Shown here one piece after another: positions 35,039 through 45,542 of a DNA stretch of 64,000 nucleotides. The position numbers and the translations under genes are program-made. Under the pieces are notes generated by a model. It worked only from the letters and a program-made list of their open reading frames with translations, was not told the origin of the DNA and made no database searches. Every line of letters begins with the position of its first letter. Position 1 is the first letter of the stretch. The DNA comes from Pseudomonas syringae CC1557 (lineage in GTDB: Bacteria > Pseudomonadota > Gammaproteobacteria > Pseudomonadales > Pseudomonadaceae): positions 3,348,001-3,412,000 of the forward strand of contig NZ_CP007014.1 of NCBI RefSeq assembly GCF_000452705.1, given 5' to 3'.

Positions 35039-36189
35039 GCGGCGAGCGGAATGGGGTCACGTTTGATCAGCCACAACGCCAGCAGGATCGCCAGCAGGAT
35101 GATTCCGGCAGCGGCAAAACCGACGCTACCCAGCCCCAGATGATCAATCACCCTGCCGCCGATGAGGGCCCCTATACCAATCCCCAGATTCGCCCCGGCG
35201 ATGTTCAGCGATGCGCCGAACGCGGGCGCTTCGGGTGCGGCCTTGATCAACCGTACGTGACTGACCAGAAAAAGCGCTGCCTGAGTAATGCCCCACACTG
35301 CCAGGGCCAGCGCCAGCGCAACAACCGAATGAATGCTGGGCACCACCGCCACAAGGCCGACCACCATGAACGCGCAGAACACCAGGCTGGCGATCAGTGG
35401 ATGACGGTCTACCATGCGCCCGCCCAGCGAGTTGCCGAGCAGGCCTACCGCGCCAAAGCCCATCAGACACCAGCCGACCAGATTGCCATCGAAACCGGCC
35501 AGGCGCTCCAGCATGTCTGCCAGGTAGGTGTAGGCCGTAAACATGCCGCTGAACACCAGCACCGAGAGCAGCACATGCCCCTGCATCATTGGGCTGCGCA
35601 AAATGCCGAATTGCTTGAGGATTGAAACAGGGTTCTTCTTCGCCGCTGTTTTCGGTAGGTAAATCGCCAGCAGCAGCGCCTTGGCGAGCGCCAGCACGGC
35701 CAGTGCGGCAAACGCGCTGCGCCAGCCGAACGCATCCGAAATCAGCGTGCCGACGGGAATGCCGAACACCGTGGCGCAGACGATGCCGAAGCCGATTCTG
35801 GCAATCGCCCGCCCGGCGAACTCCGGGCCGACGATGTCCACTGCTGTTTCGCTGGCCAGCGCCCAGAACACCGGCAAACCCAGTGCGGGGATCAAGCGTG
35901 CAATACCCATGATGGCGATATTGGGGGCCAGCGCCGCCAGAGCATTGGAAAATCCGAACAGGATGAGAATGCTGATAAACAGGCGCTTGCGCTCGAATCG
36001 CGAAAAGTAAGCGGTCAGAAACGGACCGAAAGCGGCGACGGTGAAAGCGAACAGGGTCACCAGCAGGCCTGCCTGGGAAACCGTGACATGCAGGTCACGG
36101 GCGACAGCAGGCAAAAGGCCAACAATGACGAATTCTGTGGTCAGCACGGTGAAACCGGCCGCCGACAACAGAAGGATGGGCAACAACAT
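35035..36189 (-). CDS. MFS transporter of the DHA1 type
   Basis: A 384-residue protein with 12 predicted membrane helices and a motif-A-like loop (FSRFERKRLFIS). It resembles DHA1 drug or sugar exporters of the arabinose-efflux group. Substrate unknown. It converges on nhaR. Confidence 0.83.
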   Translation of the reverse strand: MLLPILLLSAAGFTVLTTEFVIVGLLPAVARDLHVTVSQAGLLVTLFAFTVAAFGPFLTAYFSRFERKRLFISILILFGFSNALAALAPNIAIMGIARLIPALGLPVFWALASETAVDIVGPEFAGRAIARIGFGIVCATVFGIPVGTLISDAFGWRSAFAALAVLALAKALLLAIYLPKTAAKKNPVSILKQFGILRSPMMQGHVLLSVLVFSGMFTAYTYLADMLERLAGFDGNLVGWCLMGFGAVGLLGNSLGGRMVDRHPLIASLVFCAFMVVGLVAVVPSIHSVVALALALAVWGITQAALFLVSHVRLIKAAPEAPAFGASLNIAGANLGIGIGALIGGRVIDHLGLGSVGFAAAGIILLAILLALWLIKRDPIPLAA

Positions 36190-36252
36190 GGATACTCCAG
36201 AACAATGACACGGGCATCACGACAGCGCGGTCTGCGGAGCTGACCGATTCTC

Positions 36253-36299
36253 GTGCCGATGCTCCGCGTTGGCATGCATTTCATGACGCTCCGCGTCAC
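36253..36299. repeat. Palindromic extragenic repeat, copy 2
   Basis: A 47-base element matching 29697-29743 at most positions, with the same paired hairpin layout (TGCCGATGC-TCC-GCGTTGGCA and TGACGC-TCC-GCGTCA). It lies upstream of the MFS gene start and downstream of the DUF1993 gene stop, in a 236-base gap without genes. Confidence 0.75.
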
Positions 36300-36358
36300 A
36301 AATCCACGCCCCAACACACATTTAAGGTCTAAAGTCGGACACAGAGCGTCCAGAAATG

Positions 36359-36383
36359 CATTCCCACGGGGAACGTGGGAATG
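36359..36383. repeat. Perfect inverted repeat hairpin
   Basis: CATTCCCACG-GGGAA-CGTGGGAATG forms a 10-bp perfect stem in the same gap. It has no T tract. It is probably a second kind of extragenic palindromic element. Confidence 0.6.
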
Positions 36384-36425
36384 AGAGTGAATAGCGTTTA
36401 AGCCACGTTTTCCGTACCGAAGTCC

Positions 36426-36935
36426 TTAAAACTTGCCCATGAAATCACGCTTGCCGATTTCCACGCCATTGTGGCGCAGCAGGTCGTAAGCAGTGGTGAC
36501 GTGGAAGAAGAACTGCGGCAATGCGTAGCTGAGCAAGTAAGCCTGCCCGTTCAGGCGCTTTTCCTTTTCGGTGCCAGGGCGCAGAACGACCTCAATGCCT
36601 TCTTTACCGTCGACCTGCTCGGGCGTGATGCTGCCGATGAATGCAAGGGTCTTGGCCAGCAATGCCTGCAACTCTTCGAAGGTGGTCTCGGTGTCTTCGT
36701 ATTGTGGGATCTCGACGCCCGCCAGACGAGCCGACGCACCTTTGGCGAAATCGACGGCGATCTGTACCTGACGGGTAAACGGCAACATGTCCGGAAACAG
36801 GCGAGCCTGGAGCAAGGCCGGGGGCTGGATTTTCTTCTCGGTCGCGTAGGCTTCGGCCTTGGTCAGCACGTCGCTCAGTGCGTTGAGCATTTGCTGAAAG
36901 ACAGGAATGGAGGCAGCGTACAGGGAAATAGACAT
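36426..36935 (-). CDS. DUF1993 family protein
   Basis: A 169-residue soluble protein of the DUF1993 family, recognised from SISLYAASIPVFQQMLNAL at the start, ARLFPDMLPFTRQVQIA in the middle and PQFFFHVTTAYDLLRHNGV at the end. These helical proteins resemble DinB-type bundles. Start is the internal ATG with AGGA upstream. Function unknown. Confidence 0.82.
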   Translation of the reverse strand: MSISLYAASIPVFQQMLNALSDVLTKAEAYATEKKIQPPALLQARLFPDMLPFTRQVQIAVDFAKGASARLAGVEIPQYEDTETTFEELQALLAKTLAFIGSITPEQVDGKEGIEVVLRPGTEKEKRLNGQAYLLSYALPQFFFHVTTAYDLLRHNGVEIGKRDFMGKF

Positions 36936-37089
36936 GACGTATCCTGAGTGAGAAAGGCGCAATTATAGACCGCCCTTCTACGAAACACCGTGACACTTTT
37001 CATTCGATGCGCAGATGAGCGCAGTAGCCGCTGGCAATAATTCCTGACACGCCCTACGCTGATCCTCCGCCATCACTCAGGGAAGCGTC

Positions 37090-37752
37090 ATGTCAGTCGA
37101 ACACTCACCCAGCGAATCGCCCGCAAATACTGAGGCATTACAGCTCAACAGCACGGAAATCCGCATTCTTGGCTGCCTGATCGAAAAGCAGGCGACCAAT
37201 CCGGAAACTTACCCGCTGACCCTCAATGCGCTGGTCATTGCCTGCAACCAGAAGACCAGTCGTGATCCAGTCATGAACCTGACCCAAGGCCAGGTCGGTC
37301 AAAGCCTGCGTGCACTGGAAGGCCGCGGCCTGACGCGGCTGGTGATGGGCAGTCGTGCCGATCGCTGGGAGCACAAGGTCGACAAGGGCCTTGAGCTGGT
37401 CCCTGCACAAGTGATCCTCACTGGCCTGCTGTTGCTGCGTGGCCCGCAAACCGTCAGTGAGCTGCTGACCCGCAGCAATCGCATGCACGATTTCGAGGAC
37501 AGCGAGCAGATCGTTCATCAACTGGAACGCCTGATCAGCCGAGGGCTGGCAACCCTGGTGCCGCGGCAGTCTGGCCAGCGCGAAGATCGCTACATGCACT
37601 TGCTGGGTGATCCGCAAGACATGCAGGAGCTTCTGGCAGCCCGTCAGCAACAGCCGGAACGTGGCACAGCGAATCCGGCAGCAAGTCAGCGCATTGATGA
37701 ACTGGAAGCCCGTGTTGCAGCACTTGAAGAGCGTCTCGCCAGGCTGGAGTGA
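37090..37752 (+). CDS. YceH family (DUF480) protein
   Basis: A 220-residue protein with two winged-helix domains. The signature is [26 protein letters not shown], followed by [13 protein letters not shown] and, later, [16 protein letters not shown] short C-terminal coiled coil ([16 protein letters not shown]) ends it. Possibly DNA-binding; function not established. Confidence 0.87.
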   Translation: MSVEHSPSESPANTEALQLNSTEIRILGCLIEKQATNPETYPLTLNALVIACNQKTSRDPVMNLTQGQVGQSLRALEGRGLTRLVMGSRADRWEHKVDKGLELVPAQVILTGLLLLRGPQTVSELLTRSNRMHDFEDSEQIVHQLERLISRGLATLVPRQSGQREDRYMHLLGDPQDMQELLAARQQQPERGTANPAASQRIDELEARVAALEERLARLE

Positions 37753-37792
37753 ACAGCACTGCCGCCCGCCTTGATCAATGAGCAGAACATCG

Positions 37793-38608
37793 CTACACGG
37801 CTCTGGCAAAGGCCGCTGCCTGCTGGTACTGCTCATCGGTCGGGCGCACGCCGGTGTAGAGCACAAACTGCTCAAGCGCCTGGATGGCAGCTACTTCATC
37901 ACCGCTCACGATGCGCTTGCCGAGGCGACATGCGGCCTGGATCAACGGCGTTTCAGCAGGCGTAGCCACCACGTCGAAAACAGTATCGGCAGCCTCGATG
38001 GCCGGTAAATCAAACGCCAGTTCGTCGGCCTGCGCACCTTGCATGCCCAACGGCGTGACATTGACCAGCAAAGGCGGCCGCGCAGTTCCCAGCTCCGCCT
38101 GCCAGCGAAATCCGCATGCGTCGGCCAGACGCTGCCCTGCCTGTTGATTACGGGCCACGATCAGACCGTCTGTAAAGCCTGCATCACGCAGCGCAAACGC
38201 CACCGCCTTGGCCATTCCGCCGCTGCCGCGCAGGGCAAATGCGCTGCGTGGCACCGCATGGCTGTCCATCAACTGTGCAACCGCAATGTAGTCAGTGTTG
38301 TACGCTTTCAAATGGCCGTCGGTGTTGACGATCGTATTGATCGACTGGATAGCCCCCGCCGATGCGTCCAGCTCATCGACCAGTTCAATGCAGGCCTCCT
38401 TGAATGGCATCGACACCGCACTGCCGCGAATCCCCAGCGCGCGGATGCCCGCCACTGCAGCAGCAAGATCATTGGGCGAGAATGTCTTGTAATAGAAGTT
38501 GAGGCCTAACTGCTGATAAAGATGGTTGTGAAAACGCACGCCGAAGTTCCCCGGACGTGCGGCCATGGACATGCACAACAAGGTGTCCCGGTTGGCAGTG
38601 ATGGACAT
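37793..38608 (-). CDS. Shikimate 5-dehydrogenase-like protein
   Basis: A 271-residue enzyme of the shikimate/quinate dehydrogenase superfamily. The catalytic Lys and Asp are in VSMPFKEA and YNTDYIA, and the cofactor loop is GSGGMAKAV. It matches the HI0607 (SdhL) type rather than housekeeping AroE (LCMSMAARPGNFGVRFHN start). A GGAGG site precedes the ATG. True substrate uncertain. Confidence 0.82.
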   Translation of the reverse strand: MSITANRDTLLCMSMAARPGNFGVRFHNHLYQQLGLNFYYKTFSPNDLAAAVAGIRALGIRGSAVSMPFKEACIELVDELDASAGAIQSINTIVNTDGHLKAYNTDYIAVAQLMDSHAVPRSAFALRGSGGMAKAVAFALRDAGFTDGLIVARNQQAGQRLADACGFRWQAELGTARPPLLVNVTPLGMQGAQADELAFDLPAIEAADTVFDVVATPAETPLIQAACRLGKRIVSGDEVAAIQALEQFVLYTGVRPTDEQYQQAAAFARAV

Positions 38609-38809
38609 GCAGTTTCCTCCAGACGGTAATGGCTTGACTCTTCGCCAACAGCGTAAGCTATGCAGTAACGAATGCGGGAACGCACCTTACATAAAATTTA
38701 CTCAGCGCTTTCGCAGATTCTTACAATTTCGATGTCATAGTGTTATCCCGTGGCAGTGCTTGAGAGTGATGCAGGCGCGCGACAACGGGTTGAGAGCGAG
38801 GAACCAGTC

Positions 38810-39169
38810 ATGATTCGTCAAATCCCCAAAATTGCCTTGTTTGTAGGTGCCTTGGCCCTTGCCGGCCAGGCGAATGCTGACCGTGGCTGGGGTGGCCCTG
38901 CCGTGGTGGGTGCTATCGTAGGCGCTGCGGTTATCGGGGCGGCGGTATCTTCATCAGGCCGTGACAGAACGGTTTATGTAGAACGCGAGCCGGTGTATGT
39001 GCAGCAGCAGCCGGTTTATTACGCACCACCGCCGGTCTATTACCAGCCGGCTCCGGTGTACCAGGTTGTCGAGCGCTACCCACCGCCTCCACCACCCGGC
39101 TACTACCATCGCTATGGCCCGCCCCCAGGCCCTGGCTATTACTACGGCCCGCCACGCGGCCGCTGGTAA
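38810..39169 (+). CDS. Exported Tyr/Pro-rich protein
   Basis: A 119-residue protein. A signal peptide (cleavage after QANA near residue 24) is followed by a Gly/Ala segment (VVGAIVGAAVIGAAV) that could span a membrane, and a C-terminal half dominated by Tyr, Pro, Gln and Val (QQQPVYYAPPPVYYQP, PPPPPGYYHRYGPPPGPGYY). GAGGAA precedes the ATG. Function unknown; cell-envelope location likely. Confidence 0.75.
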   Translation: MIRQIPKIALFVGALALAGQANADRGWGGPAVVGAIVGAAVIGAAVSSSGRDRTVYVEREPVYVQQQPVYYAPPPVYYQPAPVYQVVERYPPPPPPGYYHRYGPPPGPGYYYGPPRGRW

Positions 39170-39175
39170 CGGAAC

Positions 39176-39205
39176 AAAAAACCCGCCTCCTCAGGCGGGT
39201 TTTTT
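39176..39205 (+). terminator. Intrinsic terminator
   Basis: CCCGCCT-CCT-AGGCGGG type stem (AACCCGCC/GGCGGGTT) followed by T6, directly after the Tyr/Pro-rich gene. Confidence 0.9.
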
Positions 39206-39342
39206 AATGGGTGTGCGCATAACATTGCCTGCCCGCGCAATGCAGCCAACCCTTGTTGCTATCAATGACTACTATTGAGAGCGTCGATTTCTGCCGTGAT
39301 CGATTGCCCCCTACAGTAGCGTCATGGCTTGAGGAGGCAATT

Positions 39343-39528
39343 ATGACCAAAGTGAATATCATGTCCGTCGTTGGCAGCGCAGTTCCCGCCACGCTCAGAG
39401 AGAAAGGCCTACTGGCTTGCTGGTATCTGATTCAGGATGGCGAACCGGTCAGCGGCCCACTCGCGTCCTTGCCGGTGGCTGAAGCGCTGTCCCGGCAATT
39501 GCAGAGTCAGCCCTCAGTCCCTCATTAA
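39343..39528 (+). CDS. Small conserved-looking hypothetical protein
   Basis: A 61-residue protein with a strong GAGGAGG ribosome site before ATG. It contains LLACWYLIQDGEPVSGPL and no signal or membrane helix. Not recognised. Confidence 0.55.
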   Translation: MTKVNIMSVVGSAVPATLREKGLLACWYLIQDGEPVSGPLASLPVAEALSRQLQSQPSVPH

Positions 39529-39550
39529 CCGATCCATTCTCTGCCACTGC

Positions 39551-40111
39551 TCAGATTCGTTCGGCCATCGCCGCGTTGACCTGGCAGCGGTGAGCCAGCT
39601 TCTGCAGGCGCTTCTCCAGCGCCATGAACACCACGCGGTCGGTACGGCCACTGTCGAGTTCGTCGATCAGGTCATTGGCGACCTGCCGCAATTCATGCGC
39701 CAGCACCACGCGGTCATCGTTCAAGTCCTGTTTGTGCGACTCGAACAGCCGGTGCAGATAATCCTGCAGGGTGTATTTCAGACTGTGCCTGTCGCTGGCA
39801 CGCAGATGAGTCAGGTTCAGGCTGATACGGCCCTGCAACTCACTTAATTCCCCACACAGATATTGCATGCGCCGGGCATAGCCCACTTCGCGATCACGCA
39901 ACTGTTTGTGCGCCAGCGCGGCGTCCTGTTTGCGCTGAATGGCCGGGACCGCCACGGCAACCATCAACCCGACGATCAGACCAATGGCCTGCATCCAGCC
40001 AGCCCAGTCTGACGGACGCGAAGTAAAACCTGCACCCAGCAACAGCACGACAATCAGCGAAGCAACGATCACCAGTACCAGGTAATCCTTGCCAATAAAC
40101 CCCTTGAGCAT
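39551..40111 (-). CDS. Two-helix membrane protein with cytoplasmic helical tail
   Basis: A 186-residue protein. Two membrane helices near the N-terminus (about 8-28 and 38-58) are followed by a charged, helical domain. The ATG at 40111 is chosen for its AAGGAG site; upstream codons to 40300 are open but unlikely coding. Function unknown. Confidence 0.65.
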   Translation of the reverse strand: MLKGFIGKDYLVLVIVASLIVVLLLGAGFTSRPSDWAGWMQAIGLIVGLMVAVAVPAIQRKQDAALAHKQLRDREVGYARRMQYLCGELSELQGRISLNLTHLRASDRHSLKYTLQDYLHRLFESHKQDLNDDRVVLAHELRQVANDLIDELDSGRTDRVVFMALEKRLQKLAHRCQVNAAMAERI

Positions 40112-40373
40112 TGCATGACTCCTTGAACCGCGAACCTGAATGGCATGGAATGCTAATCGGTGCGGGCTTTTCGCACCACGAATATTCAATTTTCGCGCCG
40201 TTTTAGACAGCGTTGCATCCAGAGAGCCACTTAACGGCAACTTAACAGAATCCCGATTCATGCATTTATTGATGAATCGCCCTACACCACCCATCGACAT
40301 ACATCAAAGTCTGCTCATAAAATGCAGCGTTTTGACGCGATCCCTTCTATTAACACACTTTATCGAGTGAGCC

Positions 40374-41315
40374 TTGCTCTTGAAAATTCGTCTGTCTGTT
40401 TTGGGCCTATTATGTGTACTTACAGGTCCGGTACTTTCCACCACCACGTTTGCCAATGAATCCGCCGTGCTCAACCGTGACCCTTCCAACCTGCACCTCG
40501 CCTCCGGCAGCGCAATGGTCATCGATTTGCAGACTGACAAAGTGCTGTACTCCAGCAACCCGGATGTCATCGTTCCGATTGCCTCGGTGACCAAACTGAT
40601 GACCGCCATGGTCGTGCTCGATGCCAAGCAATCAATGGACGAAGTCATTCCGGTCAATATTTCCCAGACGCCGGAAATGAAAGGCGTGTTTTCACGCGTC
40701 AAGCTTGGCAGTGAAATGAACCGCCGGGACATGCTGCTGATCACCCTGATGTCTTCGGAAAACCGCGCTGCTGCCAGCCTGGCGCACAGTTATCCGGGCG
40801 GCTACCCGGCGTTTATCCTGGCCATGAATGCCAAGGCCAAGGCGCTGGGCATGAAACACACCGCGTATGTCGAACCCACCGGCCTGTCGGTCTACAACGT
40901 CTCGACCGCACGTGACCTGACCAAACTGGTGATGGCAGCACGCAAATACCCGATGCTCAGTGAGCTGAGCACCACCGAGCAGAAGACCGTTACCTTCCGC
41001 AAACCGACCTACGTCCTCGGTTTCAGCAACACCGACCATCTGGTGCGCAAGGACAACTGGGACATCAAACTGACCAAGACCGGCTTTACCAACCAGGCCG
41101 GCCACTGCCTGGTGCTGCTGACGACCATGGCCAACCGCCCGGTGTCTGTGGTGATTCTCGATGCTTTCGGCAAATACACCCACTTTGCCGACGCCGGCCG
41201 TATCCGCAAGTGGATGGAAACCGGCCAGAGCGGTCCGGCACCGGAAGTCGCGCTGCAATACAAGAAAGAGAAGAACCTGGTCATGAAGCAGACGGGCATT
41301 CAGGCCAAGGACTGA
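40374..41315 (+). CDS. pbpG: D-alanyl-D-alanine endopeptidase, PBP7 type
   Basis: A 313-residue low-molecular-mass penicillin-binding protein. After a signal peptide (to about 27) the active-site motifs are S71VTK74, S128EN130 and K235TG237. PBP7 cleaves D-Ala-meso-DAP crosslinks in peptidoglycan. The start is TTG at 40374 or a second TTG at 40380; no ATG is available nearby. Confidence 0.9.
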   Translation: MLLKIRLSVLGLLCVLTGPVLSTTTFANESAVLNRDPSNLHLASGSAMVIDLQTDKVLYSSNPDVIVPIASVTKLMTAMVVLDAKQSMDEVIPVNISQTPEMKGVFSRVKLGSEMNRRDMLLITLMSSENRAAASLAHSYPGGYPAFILAMNAKAKALGMKHTAYVEPTGLSVYNVSTARDLTKLVMAARKYPMLSELSTTEQKTVTFRKPTYVLGFSNTDHLVRKDNWDIKLTKTGFTNQAGHCLVLLTTMANRPVSVVILDAFGKYTHFADAGRIRKWMETGQSGPAPEVALQYKKEKNLVMKQTGIQAKD

Positions 41316-41333
41316 TCACCCCACTGCGTAACG

Positions 41334-41370
41334 AAAAACGGTCGCGATGCTTACACATCGCGACCGTTTT
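41334..41370. terminator. Intrinsic terminator between pbpG and an aldehyde dehydrogenase
   Basis: AAAACGGTCGCGATG and CATCGCGACCGTTTT pair over 15 bp with a 7-base-type loop, with T4 rightward and T5 leftward. Convergent genes on each side. Confidence 0.9.
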
Positions 41371-41388
41371 CATTTACCCGACCAGCGC

Positions 41389-42819
41389 TCAGTTGTACTG
41401 CGTCACCAGCTTGGTGTTCAGGTACGCCTCGATGGCCTCGGTGCCGCCCTCGGAGCCGTAACCGGAATCCTTGATCCCGCCGAACGGGACTTCCGGCAAG
41501 CCGATGCCCTGATGATTGATCGACAGCATACCGGCCTCAAGGTAGGTGCTCAGCGCCTGCGCAGTCTTCATCGAGGTGGTGAATGCATAGGAAGCCAGCC
41601 CGAACGGCACGCGATTGGATTCGGCAATGGCCTCTTCCACGGTGTCGAACGGCACCAGCAGCGCGACCGGACCAAAAGGTTCTTCGTTCATGATGCGCAT
41701 CGCAGGCGTCAGGCCGCTCAACACAGTGGGTTCGAAGAAGTAACCCGCCCCCTCTAGCGCCTTGCCACCCGCGGACAGCGTTGCACCGGCGGCTAGCGCA
41801 TCTTCAATCAGGTCGACCAGCGCAGGAATGCGTCGATCATTGGCCACCGGCCCCATGGTCGTGCCCGCCTCCAGACCGTTGCCAACTTTGATTTCACGGG
41901 TCAGCCCGACGAACTTCTCGGTGAACGCGTCCAGCACCTTGCGCTGCACCAGAATTCGCGTCGGTGATACACAGACCTGCCCGGCATTACGGAACTTGGC
42001 AGTCGCCAGCACCCGCGCCGCGAGGTCGATATCAGCGTCATCGAACACCAGTGCCGGGGCGTGACCGCCCAGCTCCATGGTCGCGCGCTTCATGTGCTGC
42101 CCGGCCAGCGCGGCCAGTTGCTTGCCCACTGGAGTGGAACCGGTAAAGGTCACCTTGCGAATGACCGGATGCGGAATCAGGTAACCGGAGATTTCTGCCG
42201 GATCGCCGTACACCAGCCCGATGACGCCCGCCGGAACGCCCGCATCGGCGAATGCGCGGATCAGCTCGGCAGGCGACGCAGGCGTCTCTTCCGGTGCCTT
42301 GACGATGATCGAACAACCGGCTGCCAGTGCCGATGACAGCTTGCGCACCACCTGATTGATCGGGAAGTTCCACGGCGTGAACGCCGCAACCGGACCGACC
42401 GGCTCCTTGATGACCTTCTGCTCGATGGATACGTTACGGGATGGCACCAGGCGGCCATAGGTGCGACGCCCTTCCTCGGCCAGCCAGTCGATGATATCGG
42501 CAGCCGACAAGGTTTCCATGCGGGCTTCGGCCAAGGGCTTGCCCTGCTCTTGCGTCATGATCCGGGCAATGCTGTCGACACGCTCGCGAACCAGGTTTGC
42601 AGCCTTTTGCATAATCTTGTAACGGTCGTAGGCCGACGTGTTACGCCAGGTGGCAAAGCCACGCTCGGCGGCCGCAAGTGCTTCGTCAAGATCGGCGATG
42701 CCGGCATGCGCCACGCTGCCCAGCGACTCGCCCGTGGCAGGGTCCATGACCGGGATGGACCGACCATCGCGGCTCGCGCGCCATTGGCCATCAATATAAA
42801 GCTGTACGTCTGGATACAT
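41389..42819 (-). CDS. NAD(P)-dependent aldehyde dehydrogenase, succinate-semialdehyde-type
   Basis: A 476-residue ALDH. The catalytic Cys is in [11 protein letters not shown], the general-base Glu in TMELGGHAP and the conserved Asn in TPWNFPIN. It is closest in pattern to GabD-like enzymes ([17 protein letters not shown]). GGAGA precedes the ATG; frames upstream to 42936 are not coding. Exact substrate uncertain. Confidence 0.83.
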   Translation of the reverse strand: MYPDVQLYIDGQWRASRDGRSIPVMDPATGESLGSVAHAGIADLDEALAAAERGFATWRNTSAYDRYKIMQKAANLVRERVDSIARIMTQEQGKPLAEARMETLSAADIIDWLAEEGRRTYGRLVPSRNVSIEQKVIKEPVGPVAAFTPWNFPINQVVRKLSSALAAGCSIIVKAPEETPASPAELIRAFADAGVPAGVIGLVYGDPAEISGYLIPHPVIRKVTFTGSTPVGKQLAALAGQHMKRATMELGGHAPALVFDDADIDLAARVLATAKFRNAGQVCVSPTRILVQRKVLDAFTEKFVGLTREIKVGNGLEAGTTMGPVANDRRIPALVDLIEDALAAGATLSAGGKALEGAGYFFEPTVLSGLTPAMRIMNEEPFGPVALLVPFDTVEEAIAESNRVPFGLASYAFTTSMKTAQALSTYLEAGMLSINHQGIGLPEVPFGGIKDSGYGSEGGTEAIEAYLNTKLVTQYN

Positions 42820-42865
42820 GAAAAATCTCCATAAGTAGTAGGAAGAAAACGAAGTAGCTAACCGG

Positions 42866-43261
42866 TCACGCCCTTTGATCAGCGTCCAACAGCGGCAAAG
42901 GCGCATCGAGATCATGCTCGCCGCCCATGGCCTCATATTTCCTGCGCAGCGCCCTGAGGTCTTTCTGCGTGAGGCCGTCGAGGTTCAGCAATGAGTTCTG
43001 TGCATCCTTGGTCACGCGCAATAGCTCGTCGATTTTCAGGTGCAGGACATCATTGTCACGGTTCTGCGTGTTCTGGATCAGGAACACCATAAGGAAGGTA
43101 ATGATGGTAGTCGAGGTGTTGATGATCAACTGCCAGGTGTCGTTGTAGTGAAACCATGGGCCGGTAAACGCCCACAGGCAAATCAGTACGACGGCTGAAG
43201 CAAACGTGGCCGGGCTGCCCGCCCTTTTCGAAAGGGATTGCGAGAATCTGGAAAACTTCAT
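42866..43261 (-). CDS. Low-affinity iron permease family membrane protein
   Basis: A 131-residue protein with two membrane helices (about 20-36 and 45-63) and the family motif [22 protein letters not shown] followed by NTQNRD. The C-terminal part is helical and charged. Start chosen at the ATG with AGGCAGG. Transport activity in bacteria is unproven. Confidence 0.8.
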   Translation of the reverse strand: MKFSRFSQSLSKRAGSPATFASAVVLICLWAFTGPWFHYNDTWQLIINTSTTIITFLMVFLIQNTQNRDNDVLHLKIDELLRVTKDAQNSLLNLDGLTQKDLRALRRKYEAMGGEHDLDAPLPLLDADQRA

Positions 43262-43395
43262 GAATACCTGCCTGAACACGGGAGTCTTGAATGGACACCG
43301 GTGAGGCTTTGAAATTTCCTCTTGTCAGCCGACCCGTTCAGGCGACCGACAGTTTTTCTCGATCAGCAGATGCGCTGTGCTGAACGGCTCGAAGA

Positions 43396-43420
43396 TACGG
43401 CTCGCGTTGCGCGAGCCGTA
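43396..43420 (-). terminator. Hairpin after hopP1
   Basis: TACGGCTCGCG-TTG-CGCGAGCCGTA is an 11-bp perfect stem 10 bases beyond the hopP1 stop. No T run follows leftward, so termination may depend on Rho. Confidence 0.45.
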
Positions 43421-43430
43421 CACCCGGACA

Positions 43431-44399
43431 TCACGCGGGCAAATTGCCTTGGCCGCTTTCGATGATCTTCGCGAAACTCAATACGTCTGACGGGTAGCTG
43501 GAGCCACCTACGCCTCCCGTGTCGCTGAGGTCAGCTTTATTGACCTTGTCAGGCCCGGAGTTGTAGGCGCGCAGTGCCGCGCCCATGTCGCCGAATTCCT
43601 TGTTCTGGTCACGCAGGTAGAGCGCGCCCGCCATGATGTTGGTGTGCGGGTCGTTGACGTCATTACCCAGCAAGCCGGGATTTTGTTGCTGCAATGATTT
43701 GAACGTATCTGCGTTGACCTGCATCAGGCCCGCATCAGCCTTGCCGTTTACGTTAGTGGTGGCCGCATTCAACTGCCCACGCGATTCGGCCCATATCTGC
43801 CCGGCGATCACGCTGGGTGGTACGCCTGTGGCCTTGGCCGCGTCCATGATATCGCCACGGTATTGCTCAAGCTGCTGCGGCAAATGCAGCCCACCGCTAC
43901 CGCTCAGCGATGTGTCTGAAGAAGCGCCATCCGCCGCACTAGTGGTCGGTGTACTGCCCGCATCCCCCAGACCGCCTTTGCCAGCATATGACGCCGGGTC
44001 GCTACCGCCGCTTTCGACAGAGCCTCCGCCGCCGCCACCCGGGCTGTCGCTACCGCCAGCACCTTTCGTCGACGGATCCGTCTGCGCATTGCCGGAAGCG
44101 TCCTTGTTTTGCGTGAGCATCTGCATCAACTCTTTCAGCAGGCTCATGATTTGCTCGACCAGGCCAGATGCGCTATTGCCCGACGCGGCCCCCACACCTC
44201 TGGTTGATGAATCAGCACTGTCGGGCGGGGCAAAATTGACCGGCGTCTGACCCTGACTGGCAAACAACAACGTGCTGGGGTCAATGGTCGAATTACCTCC
44301 CTCGCCAAACCCGTTGTGTTGACCATTTTTCCCGCTCAGCGATGAAAAATCGAGCGGCAGGGAATTTGAATTACGAATCGGCGTAACACTCATCGTCAT
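43431..44399 (-). CDS. hopP1: HopP1-type type III helper: harpin-like region plus lytic transglycosylase
   Basis: A 322-residue Cys-free protein without a Sec signal. Residues 1-170 are rich in Gly, Ser and Asp, typical of harpins (for example SPGGGGGGSVESGGSDP). A short amphipathic segment SGLVEQIMSLLKELMQMLTQ is embedded. Residues 175-320 form an SLT-type domain with catalytic E205 (WAESRG) and GLMQVN. In P. syringae HopP1 is a type III-secreted helper that aids effector delivery, probably by opening peptidoglycan. It is read from a hrp box 80 bases upstream. It stands alone, not in an effector island. The downstream genes on the same strand may be read through weakly. Confidence 0.93.
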   Translation of the reverse strand: MTMSVTPIRNSNSLPLDFSSLSGKNGQHNGFGEGGNSTIDPSTLLFASQGQTPVNFAPPDSADSSTRGVGAASGNSASGLVEQIMSLLKELMQMLTQNKDASGNAQTDPSTKGAGGSDSPGGGGGGSVESGGSDPASYAGKGGLGDAGSTPTTSAADGASSDTSLSGSGGLHLPQQLEQYRGDIMDAAKATGVPPSVIAGQIWAESRGQLNAATTNVNGKADAGLMQVNADTFKSLQQQNPGLLGNDVNDPHTNIMAGALYLRDQNKEFGDMGAALRAYNSGPDKVNKADLSDTGGVGGSSYPSDVLSFAKIIESGQGNLPA

Positions 44400-44479
44400 A
44401 ATCAGCTACCTCACTCAGGATCAGTACACCTGAAAACGACAACATCGCGGCTCAGGCATGATCGGGATAAAATCACAAC

Positions 44480-44507
44480 TGAGTGGCTCGACACACGAGT
44501 CGGTTCC
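44480..44507 (-). promoter_or_regulatory. hrp box (HrpL sigma-factor promoter)
   Basis: On the minus strand: GGAACC, 15 bases, CCACTCA, an exact match to the consensus GGAACC-N15/16-CCACNNA. It lies 80 bases before the hopP1 start, so hopP1 is almost surely controlled by HrpL together with the type III system. Confidence 0.93.
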
Positions 44508-44542
44508 CGCGTCCTGGCGAGCCGATAATAGTAATGAGGATG

Positions 44543-44573
44543 AAAAAAAACGGTGCCCATCAAGGCACCGTTT
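44543..44573 (-). terminator. Intrinsic terminator after SDR gene
   Basis: AACGGTGCC and GGCACCGTT pair over 9 bp with a 6-base loop. Leftward it is followed by eight T. It ends the SDR/dehydrogenase pair and insulates hopP1. Confidence 0.88.
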
Positions 44574-44597
44574 CAACTGCGCAAGCGTCCTGTGTAC

Positions 44598-45458
<861 letters not shown>

Positions 45459-45542
45459 CTGGATACGTCTCCTCGAATGGTAACAACCCTTGTCGGTGGC
45501 GTTGGCCGCACACGACAAGGGCGGTATTGCAGGTTGCGACAA

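Noticed and set aside
36190..36425. CRISPR-like array
   Set aside because: The palindromes are different elements without regular spacers; they match REP-type repeats.
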